A stretch of 64,000 nt of DNA. Origin: an uncultured Alteromonadaceae bacterium. Lineage in GTDB: Bacteria; Pseudomonadota; Gammaproteobacteria; Enterobacterales; Alteromonadaceae. Both the position numbers and the translations under genes were made by a program. The stretch lies in NCBI GenBank assembly GCA_947494925.1, contig CANLWS010000010.1:62001-126000 (forward strand), written 5' to 3'. Every line of letters starts with the position of its first letter. Position 1 is the first letter of the stretch. Shown piece by piece: positions 1-8,417 of this stretch. Below the pieces are notes generated by a model, which worked only from the letters and a program-made list of their open reading frames with translations, ran no database searches and was not told the DNA's origin.

Positions 1-26
1 TAAGGTTGGTTTGGAGTCATATTCAT
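1..26 (-). CDS. sspB: SspB (5' end only, cut by window edge)
   Basis: Only the first codons are in the window. On the minus strand they read M-N-M-T-P-N-Q-P followed by a codon starting TA, compatible with the Pro-Tyr-Leu seen near the start of SspB proteins. The start lies six bases after the sspA stop codon. SspB is the adaptor that hands ssrA-tagged peptides to ClpXP and is usually encoded directly after sspA. The assignment rests mainly on this position. A second ATG at 18-20 is an alternative start. Confidence 0.5.
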
Positions 27-32
27 AACGAT

Positions 33-665
33 TTACAATGGATCGTGAATTTCTCTTTCCTGGTCCGTTAAAGAAGCCTTAAATGATGCACGTTCAAAAA
101 TACGGCTCATATAACTCAATACTTCTTTGCTTCCTGCGCCAGTCAGTTGAATACCTAGTGCAGGTAAACGCCACAATAATGGTGCCAGATAACAATCCAC
201 CAAACTGAATTCTTCACTCATGAAATACGGTGTTTCAGCAAACAATGGTGCCAGGCTCAGCAGTGCTTCGCGCAGTTCAGTGCGGGCAGATTCAAGATCG
301 CCCTCGTTACGCATAATTCTTGCAGCAACAGAATACCAATCCTGTTCAATACGATGCATCATCAAACGACTTTGACCACGCGATACCGGATAAACTGGCA
401 TTAAAGGTGGGTGAGGAAAACGTTCGTCCAAGTATTCCATGATGATATGAGATTTGTACAACACCAACTCTCTGTCCACCAAGGTTGGTACCGTGCCATA
501 AGGGTTTAAATCCAATAAATCTTCAGGCAAATTACTCGGATCCGTGTAGCTAATTTCTACTCCTACCCCTTTCTCTGCTAGTACAATACGTACCTGATGA
601 CTATAAATATCCAGCGTGTCAGAAAATAACGTCATGATAGAACGTTTATTCGCGGCAACAGCCAT
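33..665 (-). CDS. sspA: Stringent starvation protein A
   Basis: SspA is a cytoplasmic RNA-polymerase-associated protein with a glutathione-S-transferase fold that acts in the stationary-phase and acid-stress response. The 210 residues match the family length. The N-terminal thioredoxin-like half (about residues 10-85) carries the NPYGTVPTL and YLDERFPHPPLMP segments typical of SspA, followed by an all-helical C-terminal half. The usual GST catalytic Ser/Tyr/Cys is not obvious, as expected for SspA. A GGAGG ribosome-binding site precedes ATG 665. The gene follows petC, as in many gammaproteobacteria, but two hairpins lie between them, so it probably has its own promoter. Confidence 0.95.
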   Translation of the reverse strand: MAVAANKRSIMTLFSDTLDIYSHQVRIVLAEKGVGVEISYTDPSNLPEDLLDLNPYGTVPTLVDRELVLYKSHIIMEYLDERFPHPPLMPVYPVSRGQSRLMMHRIEQDWYSVAARIMRNEGDLESARTELREALLSLAPLFAETPYFMSEEFSLVDCYLAPLLWRLPALGIQLTGAGSKEVLSYMSRIFERASFKASLTDQEREIHDPL

Positions 666-710
666 TAACTATCCTCCAGAATCAAAATGCCTTGCAAATT
701 AGCGTGCCAA

Positions 711-751
711 TAAAATAATAAACAGCCCACCAAGGCCTGGCCCGGGGCTGT
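711..751 (-). terminator. Candidate terminator or hairpin before sspA
   Basis: ACAGCCC (722-728) pairs with GGGCTGT (745-751), and the minus-strand transcript continues into TTATTATTTTATT. It is a second hairpin about 40 bases beyond the stronger one at 784-819. Its loop is long (16 bases), so termination efficiency is uncertain. Confidence 0.4.
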
Positions 752-783
752 GTGCTAACTGCTTTGCGATTACTACGTTTGGC

Positions 784-819
784 AAAAGGGGGCATTTTTC
801 GCCGAATGGCCTGCCCCCA
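784..819 (-). terminator. Rho-independent terminator after petABC
   Basis: On the minus strand GGGGGCA, a 17-base loop and TGCCCCC are followed by TTTT. It begins about 30 bases after the petC stop codon and probably ends the cytochrome bc1 transcript. Confidence 0.6.
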
Positions 820-849
820 GCCGCGCATTATATCTTACTTTTTGCGGAA

Positions 850-1584
850 TTAATGCACATCTCGCCAATATTCTTTCTTAAGCAGGTAAACGAAGATGAA
901 TAGGACTACCAAAAACATCAAAACCCAACGGCCAATCGCTTCTGATTTCAGTCTGGAAGGTTCACCGACATAGACCAGGTAGTTGACTAGATCGAGAACC
1001 GCTTTGTCATATTGGGCGGCATCTAACTCACCGTCACCATCTGACTTAATACCAGCGTTTAGCATCACCATTTCGCCATCAACCATGCGCTCTTCCTTGG
1101 CTTCACGAGGTGTGCCTTGAAGTTCTTGAAGAACGTGAGGCATGCCCACATCAGGAAAAACTTTGTTGTTAACACCAAAAGTTTTGTTTTCGTCCACATA
1201 AAAAGTACGTAGATAGGTGTAAAGCCAATCAGCGCCTCTTACACGTGCCACCAGTGTCAAATCAGGTGGTGGAGCACCAAACCAGGTCGCCGCAGATTCC
1301 GCAGGGATCGCGCTCTTAATATGATCAGTAGGCTTTTCACCGGTAAACTGCAAAAGCTCAGCGCCCAGTTCAACTGGAATACCTAAGTCTTCAAAACTAC
1401 GGGAGTAACGTTGATACTGCATGTTGTGACAACCAAGGCAGTAGTTGTTGAATAACATGGCACCACTTTGCAATGATGCTTTGTCAGTCAAATCATAATT
1501 TGCTTTATCCAACGGATAATTACTGCCCGCCGCGAACACCAGGGACGGCACCAACAGACTAATGAACAATACTAACTTCTTCAT
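850..1584 (-). CDS. petC: Ubiquinol-cytochrome c reductase, cytochrome c1 subunit
   Basis: This is the periplasmic haem c subunit of the cytochrome bc1 complex; it passes electrons from the Rieske centre to soluble or membrane cytochrome c. The 244 residues begin with a cleavable signal (KKLVLFISLLVPSLVFA). The covalent haem site CLGCH lies at about residues 49-53. A distal methionine ligand is likely within the VGMPHVL segment near residue 147. A single C-terminal anchor (WVLMFLVVLFIFVYLL) ends in basic residues. The start overlaps the petB stop by four bases, so the two are translationally coupled. Confidence 0.97.
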   Translation of the reverse strand: MKKLVLFISLLVPSLVFAAGSNYPLDKANYDLTDKASLQSGAMLFNNYCLGCHNMQYQRYSRSFEDLGIPVELGAELLQFTGEKPTDHIKSAIPAESAATWFGAPPPDLTLVARVRGADWLYTYLRTFYVDENKTFGVNNKVFPDVGMPHVLQELQGTPREAKEERMVDGEMVMLNAGIKSDGDGELDAAQYDKAVLDLVNYLVYVGEPSRLKSEAIGRWVLMFLVVLFIFVYLLKKEYWRDVH

Positions 1585-2858
1585 TTAGTGATCCTCTCTG
1601 GTACTGGTTTAAGATTTTCCTTTTCGTGTTCGTTTTTACTGTATATCCAAAGCAATCCGAAGAACCCGAAATACATCACAGTAGCGATTTGCGAAGCAAC
1701 AATCTTCCAGTTTTCTTGCGGTGTTCCACCCAGATATCCCAGAAAGACAAATACAGCAGCAAAGACCAATAAGTTGACTTTGTGCAGGCCACTACGATAA
1801 CGCCAGGATCTTATTGTTCCACGGTCAAACCAAGGTAACAGGAACAGGGCGATAATTGCAGCAAACATAGCAATAACCCCAAGCAATTTGTCTGGTACCG
1901 CTTTCAGGATGGCGTAGAAAGGTGTGAAGTACCAAACCGGGAAGATATGTTCAGGCGTCTTAAGTGGGTTAGCAATTTCAAAGTTCGGATGCTCAAGGAA
2001 GTAGCCACCCATTTCCGGGTTAAAGAACATGACATAACTAAAGAACGCCAGGAACACCACAAAGGCCACCAAATCTTTCAACACTATGTGAGGGAAGAAC
2101 GGCACTACATCATCAATGATGTCGTATTTTTTGGTGTAATATTCATGCATTTCGAAGGAAGTTTTTTCTTCTTCTTTCAATGATCCTTTTTTACGTTTGA
2201 CCTCTACACCGTCAGGGTTGTTTGAACCTACTTCGTGCAATGCAACAATGTGTAAAAAGACCAGTATAACGATAACCAATGGCAAGGCGATTACATGCAG
2301 TGCAAAGAATCGGTTCAGTGTTGCACCAGAAATAACATAGTCACCCTGGATCCAAACAACCAAATCGGGGCCGACCACCGGTATCGCACCAAACAGTGAC
2401 ACTATAACCTGTGCCCCCCAGTAGGACATTTGTCCCCATGGCAACACATAACCCATAAAGGCTTCAGCCATCAGTGCCAGATAAATGAACATACCGAACA
2501 ACCACAATAACTCACGTGGTTTCTGGTAAGAACCGTACATCATGCCTCTGAACATATGCAGATAGACGACGATAAAGAAGGCTGATGCACCAGTAGAATG
2601 CATGTAGCGGAGGATGTAGCCATACTCAACATCACGCATGATGTATTCAACAGATGCAAAAGCACGCTCTGCTGAAGGCTCAAAACTCATGGTTAACCAG
2701 ATGCCGGTGACAATCTGATTGATCAACACGATAGTGGCGAGGAAACCGAATATGTACCAGAAGTTCATATTCTTTGGCGCCGGGTATTGAATAGCATGCA
2801 TGTTTGCAACACGCATCATTGGGATGCGATATTCGATCCAGTCCAAAAGTGCTTTCAT
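1581..2858 (-). CDS. petB: Ubiquinol-cytochrome c reductase, cytochrome b subunit
   Basis: This is the membrane core of the bc1 complex, holding haems bL and bH and the Qo and Qi quinone sites. The 425-residue protein has the eight hydrophobic segments expected of proteobacterial cytochrome b. The first helix pair carries RYMHSTGASAFF, and GYVLPWGQMSYWGA lies at the Qo side. The Qo-site motif appears as PEHIFPVWYF, corresponding to the classical PEWY region but reading PVWY here. Haem-ligand histidines lie in the RYMH and FALHVIALP regions. It sits three bases after petA and overlaps petC by four bases. Confidence 0.97.
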   Translation of the reverse strand: MKALLDWIEYRIPMMRVANMHAIQYPAPKNMNFWYIFGFLATIVLINQIVTGIWLTMSFEPSAERAFASVEYIMRDVEYGYILRYMHSTGASAFFIVVYLHMFRGMMYGSYQKPRELLWLFGMFIYLALMAEAFMGYVLPWGQMSYWGAQVIVSLFGAIPVVGPDLVVWIQGDYVISGATLNRFFALHVIALPLVIVILVFLHIVALHEVGSNNPDGVEVKRKKGSLKEEEKTSFEMHEYYTKKYDIIDDVVPFFPHIVLKDLVAFVVFLAFFSYVMFFNPEMGGYFLEHPNFEIANPLKTPEHIFPVWYFTPFYAILKAVPDKLLGVIAMFAAIIALFLLPWFDRGTIRSWRYRSGLHKVNLLVFAAVFVFLGYLGGTPQENWKIVASQIATVMYFGFFGLLWIYSKNEHEKENLKPVPERITK

Positions 2859-2860
2859 GA

Positions 2861-3490
2861 TTAAGCCTCCGCCTCTTGTCCGATTAATAATGTCGCATCA
2901 TCAAGATACTGATACGGCGGAACAACCAGATTCAATGGTGCGGGGACACTTTCAAATACACGTCCAGACATATCAAATTTAGAACCGTGACAAGGACAGA
3001 AGAAACCTTCTGAAACGCCTTCAGCGTATTGGGCAAACGCGCCATCTTTAAGGTGTTGAGGTGAACATCCGAGGTGAGTACAAATACCTACCAGAACCAG
3101 ATATTCTTCCTTGAGAGAACGATAACGGTTTTGGGCAAATGTGGGTTGTTGCTCCTGTTCAGAATTTGGATCTTTTAGCTGATTTTCATGTTGTTCCAGG
3201 CTGGCAAGCAGTTCTGGCGTGCGTCGCACCACCCAAACTGGCTTACTACGCCAAATTACACGAATTAACTGTCCAGGCTGAACCTTACTGATATCTACTT
3301 CGACATCTGCGCCAGCAGCTCTCGCTTTGGCACTTGGATTCCACGAACCGATAAAAGGTATCGCGGCACCAACTACACCTGCACCACCAACGACAGAAGT
3401 CGCTACGGTCAGGAATCGGCGTCGGGTATTATCTTGGGGCTGGCTCTCTGCTACAGACGAATCATTAGCGTCTACAGATACATTGCTCAT
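2861..3490 (-). CDS. petA: Ubiquinol-cytochrome c reductase, Rieske iron-sulfur subunit
   Basis: This subunit carries the mobile [2Fe-2S] centre that oxidises quinol at the Qo site. I chose ATG 3490 (MSNVSV, 209 residues), which follows GGAGAG at good spacing; an upstream ATG at 3574 would add 28 unlikely residues. The N-terminal region has a twin-arginine-like signal (NTRRRFLTVATSVVGGAG) that also serves as the membrane anchor. The C-terminal half holds the two cluster boxes, CTHLGC and CPCHGS, with the usual Cys and His ligands. It is the first gene of petA-petB-petC. Confidence 0.95.
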   Translation of the reverse strand: MSNVSVDANDSSVAESQPQDNTRRRFLTVATSVVGGAGVVGAAIPFIGSWNPSAKARAAGADVEVDISKVQPGQLIRVIWRSKPVWVVRRTPELLASLEQHENQLKDPNSEQEQQPTFAQNRYRSLKEEYLVLVGICTHLGCSPQHLKDGAFAQYAEGVSEGFFCPCHGSKFDMSGRVFESVPAPLNLVVPPYQYLDDATLLIGQEAEA

Positions 3491-3823
3491 CCACTTCTCT
3501 CCAAGGTCGGATTTAGTGACATTTCTTGCCCGGATTGATGTCAAACATGCACACACGATGTACACAAAACACAAAATTGGTCAGATTTTGCTCAACCATT
3601 CCGTACAAAAAATTACGGTTTTATTATTAGCCCGAAATGATAAAAGAAAACCCCTAATAAAGACAAGGAAATACGTAATAAAACCAATAATTACTTATGC
3701 TTAAGCGTTTCAACTGCAATAAATTACCCAGAAATCTGCTGATTTGCCCGGAGAAAAGCAATTCTAATGGCAAATCAGCCTGACATTTTTACTGGCCGTC
3801 ACTAACGGGTTCAATGAGTAAAA
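3491..3823. other. Intergenic region between petA and the GH31 gene
   Basis: This 333-base non-coding gap must hold the petABC promoter. On the minus strand TTGACA at 3544-3539 is a perfect -35 hexamer, but at 17-base spacing the -10 reads TGTCAC, which is poor. The region is AT-rich around 3600-3715. The only strong structure is the inverted repeat at 3738-3779, listed separately. Confidence 0.5.
3738..3779. repeat. Perfect 11-bp inverted repeat
   Basis: GCTGATTTGCC (3738-3748) is repeated in reverse complement as GGCAAATCAGC (3769-3779) with a 20-base spacer. It lies about 45 bases downstream of the GH31 stop codon (minus strand). There is no T-run directly after it on the minus strand and only a short one (ATTTTTA) on the plus strand, so it is a weak terminator candidate or a regulatory or mRNA-stabilising hairpin. 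Confidence 0.6.
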
Positions 3824-6235
3824 TTAAAAGCTCACTTCAACAGACTTAGTTACCAACATGGAAGGTAGTGTTACCAATAAAATATTGTTTTCGAACTCGT
3901 GCTCAATAGACTGCCCATTTACTTTCACTGAATCTGAAGCCATTGTGCCGAAAACACGTAGGCGATAACTACGCTTTCCGGGCGCCTTGTCAAAACTGCC
4001 AGTAGCAGCGGAAATGCTGAGTATTCGTTTCGAATCGTTAAGACGGAAAACTGTCTTTCTCATCTCCGCCTCTTTGCTGAACTGCTCAGAAAAGTCATCA
4101 TCTTCAGTCATGACGAAGTGACCATCCGCACCAACATAGATATCAATACCCAAATGCTCCTTATCAATAAAAGCAGTGCTTTGTGCATATTTACGTTTCG
4201 GAATAATGGCGCCTTGTTTGACGAACAATGGTAACTCACCCGATTGGACTTCATTTGTTATCACCTGCCCTCCATCAATTAACTGGTTTGATTGGTACCC
4301 GTACCATTTGCCATCGGGTAACCAGATGTTTTTACTACCTTTGTCTGCTGTCAAAGGCGCCACCAACATGGAATCACCCCAGTAATATTGCAGATCGAAC
4401 AGCCAGGCTTCACTTTCATTCTGGTGCTCCAAAAGCATGGGCCGCGCCATGGGGATTCCTGTTGCGGCTGCCTGATGTGCTGCACTGTATAGATAAGGCA
4501 TCAGCTCGTATCTTAATTTGGAATAATGGTGCACAACTTCCTGAGAACCTTGAGATCTGTCGAGTGGCCAACGTGATTCTCCCATCCCATGGGGCTTCCA
4601 GATTGGTGCAAAACTGCCAAACGCCATGGCCCATTGTTGGTACATGGCTTCGTCAGGGCCTACTCCCTTGTCCCAATCAAAAAAACCTCCCGCATCATGC
4701 CCCCAGAATGGAAAACCCGACAAGCCAGCGAGCTGCATGGCACGAACCTGCCCCGCCATGTCCTCATAGTTAGGGTAAATATCACCACTCCACAACGTTG
4801 CCCAGCGCTGTGCACCAGCTGTCATGCCGCGCACCCAGACAAAGGGACGCTTTTTGACATCCGATTTGTCCCAACCTTCTCCAACCAAGGACTTAGCAAT
4901 TAAGAAGAACCAGTAATTGCGCATCTCTGCAGAGCTCAGTCCGTTTGCCAGTAACATATTTTTAGGTGCACCACCCTGCTCATCAAACTCATCTATCCAT
5001 AGTGCATCACCTGGATAGCCGAGCTCAGGGTTAAGGGATTTGTCGTAAAAAACCTGCCAGAACCAGCGCTGGAAATCAGGGTTAGTCAGGTCAGGGGCGC
5101 TATCCTTGAAATCTATTTTCCCGGTTTGAGGTAAATTGAATTCCGCTTTCCAACCTTCACTGAACTGCCCGATACAGCGATTAAAATCCAGCGTGGTTAC
5201 CAGGCCATTTTCAGCTAGCCAATTTGCATAATCTTCGGGGTCAGGATAGCGTTCTTTATCCCATTCTATTTTTGACTCGCAACGTTTACCACCTGCAGCA
5301 CGCCAGCGATTATCGTTTACAACATGGTCAAGTGGGTAACCTGCCGCTCGATGTTCGGTGATTTTGCTTTTCCACCAGTTTTCATCTGATGGAGTAGGAG
5401 AATCGTGATCATGGCCTTTATCAGAAAGCTGTAAGCCAAACATGGATTTGGCTGGCAACCTTGGGCGTCCGGTCAACTGTGTATAGTTATCCAATACTCT
5501 TGTAAGTTTAGGCCCGGCAATGAAGAAATAGTCCAGTTGCCCGCCAAAACCCTGATCATCTATCGCGATCTGATATTGATTGTCTTTGCCAAAGTTAAAA
5601 CGGTTGCTGAACATACTGTTAAGAAAAACGCCATAACCTTTACTGGAGAGATAAAACGGGACAATTAAGGGTGCCTGTTCAATTTGTTCTTTGCCATAGT
5701 TACGCTCCAGAACTCTTCCGCGTAAATCCAGACTCGATTCACGCCCATAGTAACCGTGCCCAAGCCCGCTGAAATGCTCAGAATCATCATGCTCAAACTC
5801 GATTGAAGAGAGGTTTTCGTGACTGGAAATCGGATTTTTTTCTGCCAGAACCATCTGGCCATTTAGTGAAAATGTGGTGACAAAGGTTTCGGGTTCCACA
5901 GTCAAACTTATCTTTGAAGTGGAAAATTGCACCTTACCATTATCTAGCTTTTTCGCAGTAAGATCGCTATTCCAATCATGATTTTCCACCATTTCGTAAT
6001 GGTTGTCGGGGTAGAATTTTTCTCCCGGTTTCACCCGTTGCAGCCGCACCATTTCGTCACCGTAACCGGTAATACGCATTGTACGACCGTCGGCAGCAGT
6101 CAGCAGGTAGCTACGATCCTGATTTTGTACAACTCCATCATTGTGCTCAGTATTTAGAGTGTTTGGGGTAAGAGAATTACAGCCGCAAAAGAAAAGGGTA
6201 AGACAACAAAACAAAAGGGGGATTAACTTTATCAA
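3824..6235 (-). CDS. Glycoside hydrolase family 31 lipoprotein (alpha-glucosidase/alpha-xylosidase type)
   Basis: This is a predicted cell-envelope alpha-glycosidase of 803 residues. The start is a TTG codon with GGAG upstream. The N-terminus is a lipoprotein signal with a probable lipidation site at Cys19 (F-C-G-C). After an N-terminal beta domain, the (beta/alpha)8 barrel runs from about 260 to 590. WIDEFDE gives the likely nucleophile Asp415, and LWSGD gives the likely acid/base Asp485, both at GH31 positions; FWGHDAGGF follows near 510-518. C-terminal beta domains end the protein. The substrate cannot be read from the sequence. The gene sits inside an otherwise conserved respiratory/ribosomal block. 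Confidence 0.9.
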   Translation of the reverse strand: MIKLIPLLFCCLTLFFCGCNSLTPNTLNTEHNDGVVQNQDRSYLLTAADGRTMRITGYGDEMVRLQRVKPGEKFYPDNHYEMVENHDWNSDLTAKKLDNGKVQFSTSKISLTVEPETFVTTFSLNGQMVLAEKNPISSHENLSSIEFEHDDSEHFSGLGHGYYGRESSLDLRGRVLERNYGKEQIEQAPLIVPFYLSSKGYGVFLNSMFSNRFNFGKDNQYQIAIDDQGFGGQLDYFFIAGPKLTRVLDNYTQLTGRPRLPAKSMFGLQLSDKGHDHDSPTPSDENWWKSKITEHRAAGYPLDHVVNDNRWRAAGGKRCESKIEWDKERYPDPEDYANWLAENGLVTTLDFNRCIGQFSEGWKAEFNLPQTGKIDFKDSAPDLTNPDFQRWFWQVFYDKSLNPELGYPGDALWIDEFDEQGGAPKNMLLANGLSSAEMRNYWFFLIAKSLVGEGWDKSDVKKRPFVWVRGMTAGAQRWATLWSGDIYPNYEDMAGQVRAMQLAGLSGFPFWGHDAGGFFDWDKGVGPDEAMYQQWAMAFGSFAPIWKPHGMGESRWPLDRSQGSQEVVHHYSKLRYELMPYLYSAAHQAAATGIPMARPMLLEHQNESEAWLFDLQYYWGDSMLVAPLTADKGSKNIWLPDGKWYGYQSNQLIDGGQVITNEVQSGELPLFVKQGAIIPKRKYAQSTAFIDKEHLGIDIYVGADGHFVMTEDDDFSEQFSKEAEMRKTVFRLNDSKRILSISAATGSFDKAPGKRSYRLRVFGTMASDSVKVNGQSIEHEFENNILLVTLPSMLVTKSVEVSF

Positions 6236-6350
6236 GGTTCGTATCTCCGGCAGATCTGGTCTCCAACTGAACCAGAAGCATCAGAGTAAGGCACTGATGA
6301 TAGTTTCACCACCGCCTCTTGCAGTGAATACGAATGCAACACAATTGCAA

Positions 6351-6379
6351 AAAAAAAGCCCGATTTAATCGGGCTTTTT
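6351..6379 (-). terminator. Rho-independent terminator after the PEP-CTERM gene
   Basis: A compact hairpin (GCCCGAT, loop, ATCGGGC) is flanked by an A-run on one side and TTTTT on the other, so it can work in both directions. It starts 17 bases after the stop codon of the minus-strand gene at 6396-7022 and separates it from the GH31 gene. Confidence 0.85.
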
Positions 6380-6395
6380 CAATTAATTTCAGACT

Positions 6396-7022
6396 TTAAC
6401 CTTTGCGTGCTAAACGCACTCCAAAAAGGGCCGCGACAAACAATGCCAAAATACCTGGCTCAGGAATAGCAGTTTGTTGAGAAACAATATTGGTGCGGAA
6501 CTGTGCCAGCACATAATTACTTGTAGCATTTGGGCCGCCTGAAGTGGAGTCAATATTGATGAACGGCCCCTGGTTATGGGTTAATGCACCTCGTTCATCA
6601 TGGTAAAAGTTTTGATTGCTGACAGCGCTAAATGAAAACTCCATGTGATAGATATTACCCGCAAAAAGTTGCAAAGCAGCAAAAGAAACATCAATAAATT
6701 CCAAACCAGTAGTACCCACCAGGCCAGTAGAGCCGCTACGAAGAACAGAATTATTGGTCACATCATAGACTTCGTAGTCCATGCTAACGCCAGCTTGAAG
6801 AGAAAAATCTTGCAAAACGCCAAACGAATCAATCATGACATCTTCCGACAAACCGAATTGAAGTCCTCTACCTGTATTCCAGCCATCGTTGGAATCGGTG
6901 GTGTAAACCAAGCCTGTCGGGTCATTGGGATGACTATCAAAAGTGATCAGTGTTGCAGATGCGACACTGGTGTAGCCTAAAATGATACTAACTATTGCGA
7001 AAACACGCATACAACTCTTCAT
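6396..7022 (-). CDS. PEP-CTERM sorting domain protein
   Basis: This is an exported protein of 208 residues and unknown function. A signal peptide (about residues 1-23, ending SVASA) is followed by a beta-rich region with no catalytic motif that I recognise. The C-terminus has the PEP-CTERM layout: an IPEPG motif, a hydrophobic helix (ILALFVAALFGV) and a basic tail (RLARKG). Such tails are processed by exosortase, which is not in this window. The AAGGACC ribosome-binding site is well placed before ATG 7022. A strong terminator follows, so it is a single-gene unit between rpsI and petA. Confidence 0.85.
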   Translation of the reverse strand: MKSCMRVFAIVSIILGYTSVASATLITFDSHPNDPTGLVYTTDSNDGWNTGRGLQFGLSEDVMIDSFGVLQDFSLQAGVSMDYEVYDVTNNSVLRSGSTGLVGTTGLEFIDVSFAALQLFAGNIYHMEFSFSAVSNQNFYHDERGALTHNQGPFINIDSTSGGPNATSNYVLAQFRTNIVSQQTAIPEPGILALFVAALFGVRLARKG

Positions 7023-7206
7023 TTTTTTGGTCCTTAATTATTGCCTATTAACAAGTATTGGTTTCTTAACCTAGACCTCAACAGCAAACTTCAGGCCAAC
7101 CATTCAAATCATTGATTATTAAAAACTTTATGACTGAAGCGTAGGTATTCTGTAAAGATTTTTGACGAGGATTAAATCACTGTTGTCATATGCGATTTGA
7201 CGAAAA

Positions 7207-7234
7207 TAAAAAACCCGGCGAAAGCCGGGTTTTT
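7207..7234 (-). terminator. Rho-independent terminator after rpsI
   Basis: AACCCGGC, a GAAA-type tetraloop and GCCGGGTT are flanked by A- and T-runs. It lies about 20 bases past the rpsI stop on the minus strand and closes the rplM-rpsI operon. Confidence 0.9.
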
Positions 7235-7256
7235 GAAGTCTGTGATACAAAAACGA

Positions 7257-7649
7257 TTAACGTTTTGAGTATTGAGGACGCTTACGTGCTTTATGAAGAC
7301 CAACTTTCTTACGTTCAACCTGACGTGCGTCACGTGTAACGAAGCCAGCTTTACGAAGTGCTGGACGTAGAGTTTCATCATATTCCATCAAGGCACGAGT
7401 GATGCCGTGACGAATTGCACCAGCCTGACCGCTAATACCGCCGCCAGTAACTGTTACGTACAAATCAAACTTTTCAGTCAATTCTACCAACTCAAGCGGT
7501 TGACGAACGATCATACGTGCTGTTTCACGACCGAAGAATTCTTCAAGGGTACGCTTGTTTACAACGATGTTTCCAGTACCTGGACGAAGGAATACGCGAG
7601 CTGTTGAGCTTTTGCGACGACCTGTGCCGTAATATTGAGTATCTGCCAT
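7257..7649 (-). CDS. rpsI: 30S ribosomal protein S9
   Basis: S9 lies in the head of the small ribosomal subunit; its C-terminal tail reaches the P-site tRNA. The 130 residues match the bacterial family. [17 protein letters not shown] is the N-terminal signature, [15 protein letters not shown] is the core motif, and the invariant basic tail ends QYSKR. AAGGAG precedes ATG 7649. It is 13 bases downstream of rplM in the standard two-gene operon. Confidence 0.99.
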   Translation of the reverse strand: MADTQYYGTGRRKSSTARVFLRPGTGNIVVNKRTLEEFFGRETARMIVRQPLELVELTEKFDLYVTVTGGGISGQAGAIRHGITRALMEYDETLRPALRKAGFVTRDARQVERKKVGLHKARKRPQYSKR

Positions 7650-7662
7650 TTTAATATGCTCC

Positions 7663-8091
7663 TTAAATGTCTAAAACTTGAGGCTGTTGAGCGGCGTGCT
7701 TATGCTCAGGACCAGCGTAGACTTTCATTTTGCGGAACATTTCACGTCCTAGAGGACCTTTAGGCAACATACCTTTAACCGCTTTTTCAATGATCAACTC
7801 AGGCCTGTGGGCTTGAAGTTTTTCAAACGTAGTTTCTTTCAATCCACCAACGTAGCCAGTGTGAGAGTAGTAAATTTTGCCTTGAGCTTTGTTGCCCGTA
7901 ACAGTTACTTTCTCAGCATTGATTACAACGATGTAGTCGCCAGTGTCCACGTGTGGAGTATATTCTGGCTTATGCTTACCGCGTAAGCGGGTTGCGATTT
8001 CTGTGGCCAAACGACCCAATGTTTTGTCCGCGGCGTCAACCACGTACCAGTCACGTTTTACGCTTTCTGGCTTTGCAACAAAAGTTTTCAT
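7663..8091 (-). CDS. rplM: 50S ribosomal protein L13
   Basis: L13 is an early-assembly protein of the large ribosomal subunit. The 142 residues are full length, beginning [20 protein letters not shown] and containing the [15 protein letters not shown] and [10 protein letters not shown] motifs. It is the first gene of rplM-rpsI. In E. coli L13 represses its own operon by binding the leader; the leader here carries a hairpin (8209-8225) that could play such a part, but this is inference. Confidence 0.99.
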   Translation of the reverse strand: MKTFVAKPESVKRDWYVVDAADKTLGRLATEIATRLRGKHKPEYTPHVDTGDYIVVINAEKVTVTGNKAQGKIYYSHTGYVGGLKETTFEKLQAHRPELIIEKAVKGMLPKGPLGREMFRKMKVYAGPEHKHAAQQPQVLDI

Positions 8092-8208
8092 CTAAAGTTA
8101 CCCGAAAAATAAAAAAAAGTTACTTATGTATTCTGTTCCCAGTGAATTAACTGTTAACAGAAAACCACTAAAATCAATGCGTTGGCCCCTTCGAACCAAT
8201 TGATTCTT

Positions 8209-8225
8209 CTGCTTTCCCAAAGCAG
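8209..8225 (-). promoter_or_regulatory. Hairpin in rplM mRNA leader
   Basis: CTGCTTT and AAAGCAG form a perfect 7-bp stem with a three-base loop, about 20 bases downstream of the predicted -10 box. It would form at the 5' end of the transcript. It may stabilise the leader or take part in L13 autoregulation; no direct evidence. Confidence 0.35.
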
Positions 8226-8246
8226 GTGTAACTGGGCAGGGCGCGA

Positions 8247-8274
8247 ATTATACAGAAGTTTGTGGAAAAGGCGA
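8247..8274 (-). promoter_or_regulatory. Predicted rplM promoter
   Basis: On the minus strand a perfect TATAAT (8252-8247) is followed by a GC-rich discriminator (TCGCGCCC), typical of promoters under stringent control. A weak -35 (TCGCCT, 8274-8269) lies 16 bases upstream. Confidence 0.5.
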
Positions 8275-8417
8275 GTAGAAATTGAACATTTATCTGTTGA
8301 AAGACACAAGAAGTCTAATCAGCAGTTCTTGTGGCGTGAAACAACCCATAGGTTTTCGTTTTTTAAACTAAGCGTTCAAAAAAGCTGACTCATTCATGTA
8401 GAGAAAAAGATGATAAA

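Larger units (their letters stand above)
8092..8417. other. rplM leader and promoter region
   Basis: This 326-base non-coding region carries the rplM-rpsI promoter and a leader of about 150 bases on the minus strand. It holds a perfect 7-bp hairpin at 8209-8225 and an A-rich tract just before the rplM start. The rest, out to the operon ending at 8418, shows nothing I can name. Confidence 0.5.

Noticed and set aside
691-710. Sigma-54-like sequence upstream of sspA (minus strand TTGGCAC ... TTTGCA)
   Set aside because: The GG and GC elements are 13 bases apart instead of 12. Sigma-54 promoters tolerate almost no spacing change, so I do not call it.
3516-3544. petA promoter from TTGACA at 3544-3539 (minus strand)
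   Set aside because: The -35 is perfect, but at 17 bases the -10 reads TGTCAC, with only two matches, so I mention it without calling a promoter.
3327-3704. Plus-strand open frame of 125 codons opposite petA
   Set aside because: It is antisense to the Rieske gene and its extension is AT-rich intergenic sequence; no family features and no good ribosome-binding site.
4228-4773. Plus-strand open frame of 181 codons inside the GH31 gene
   Set aside because: Antisense to a well-supported gene; its product is low-complexity, rich in His, Pro and Cys, and looks non-biological.
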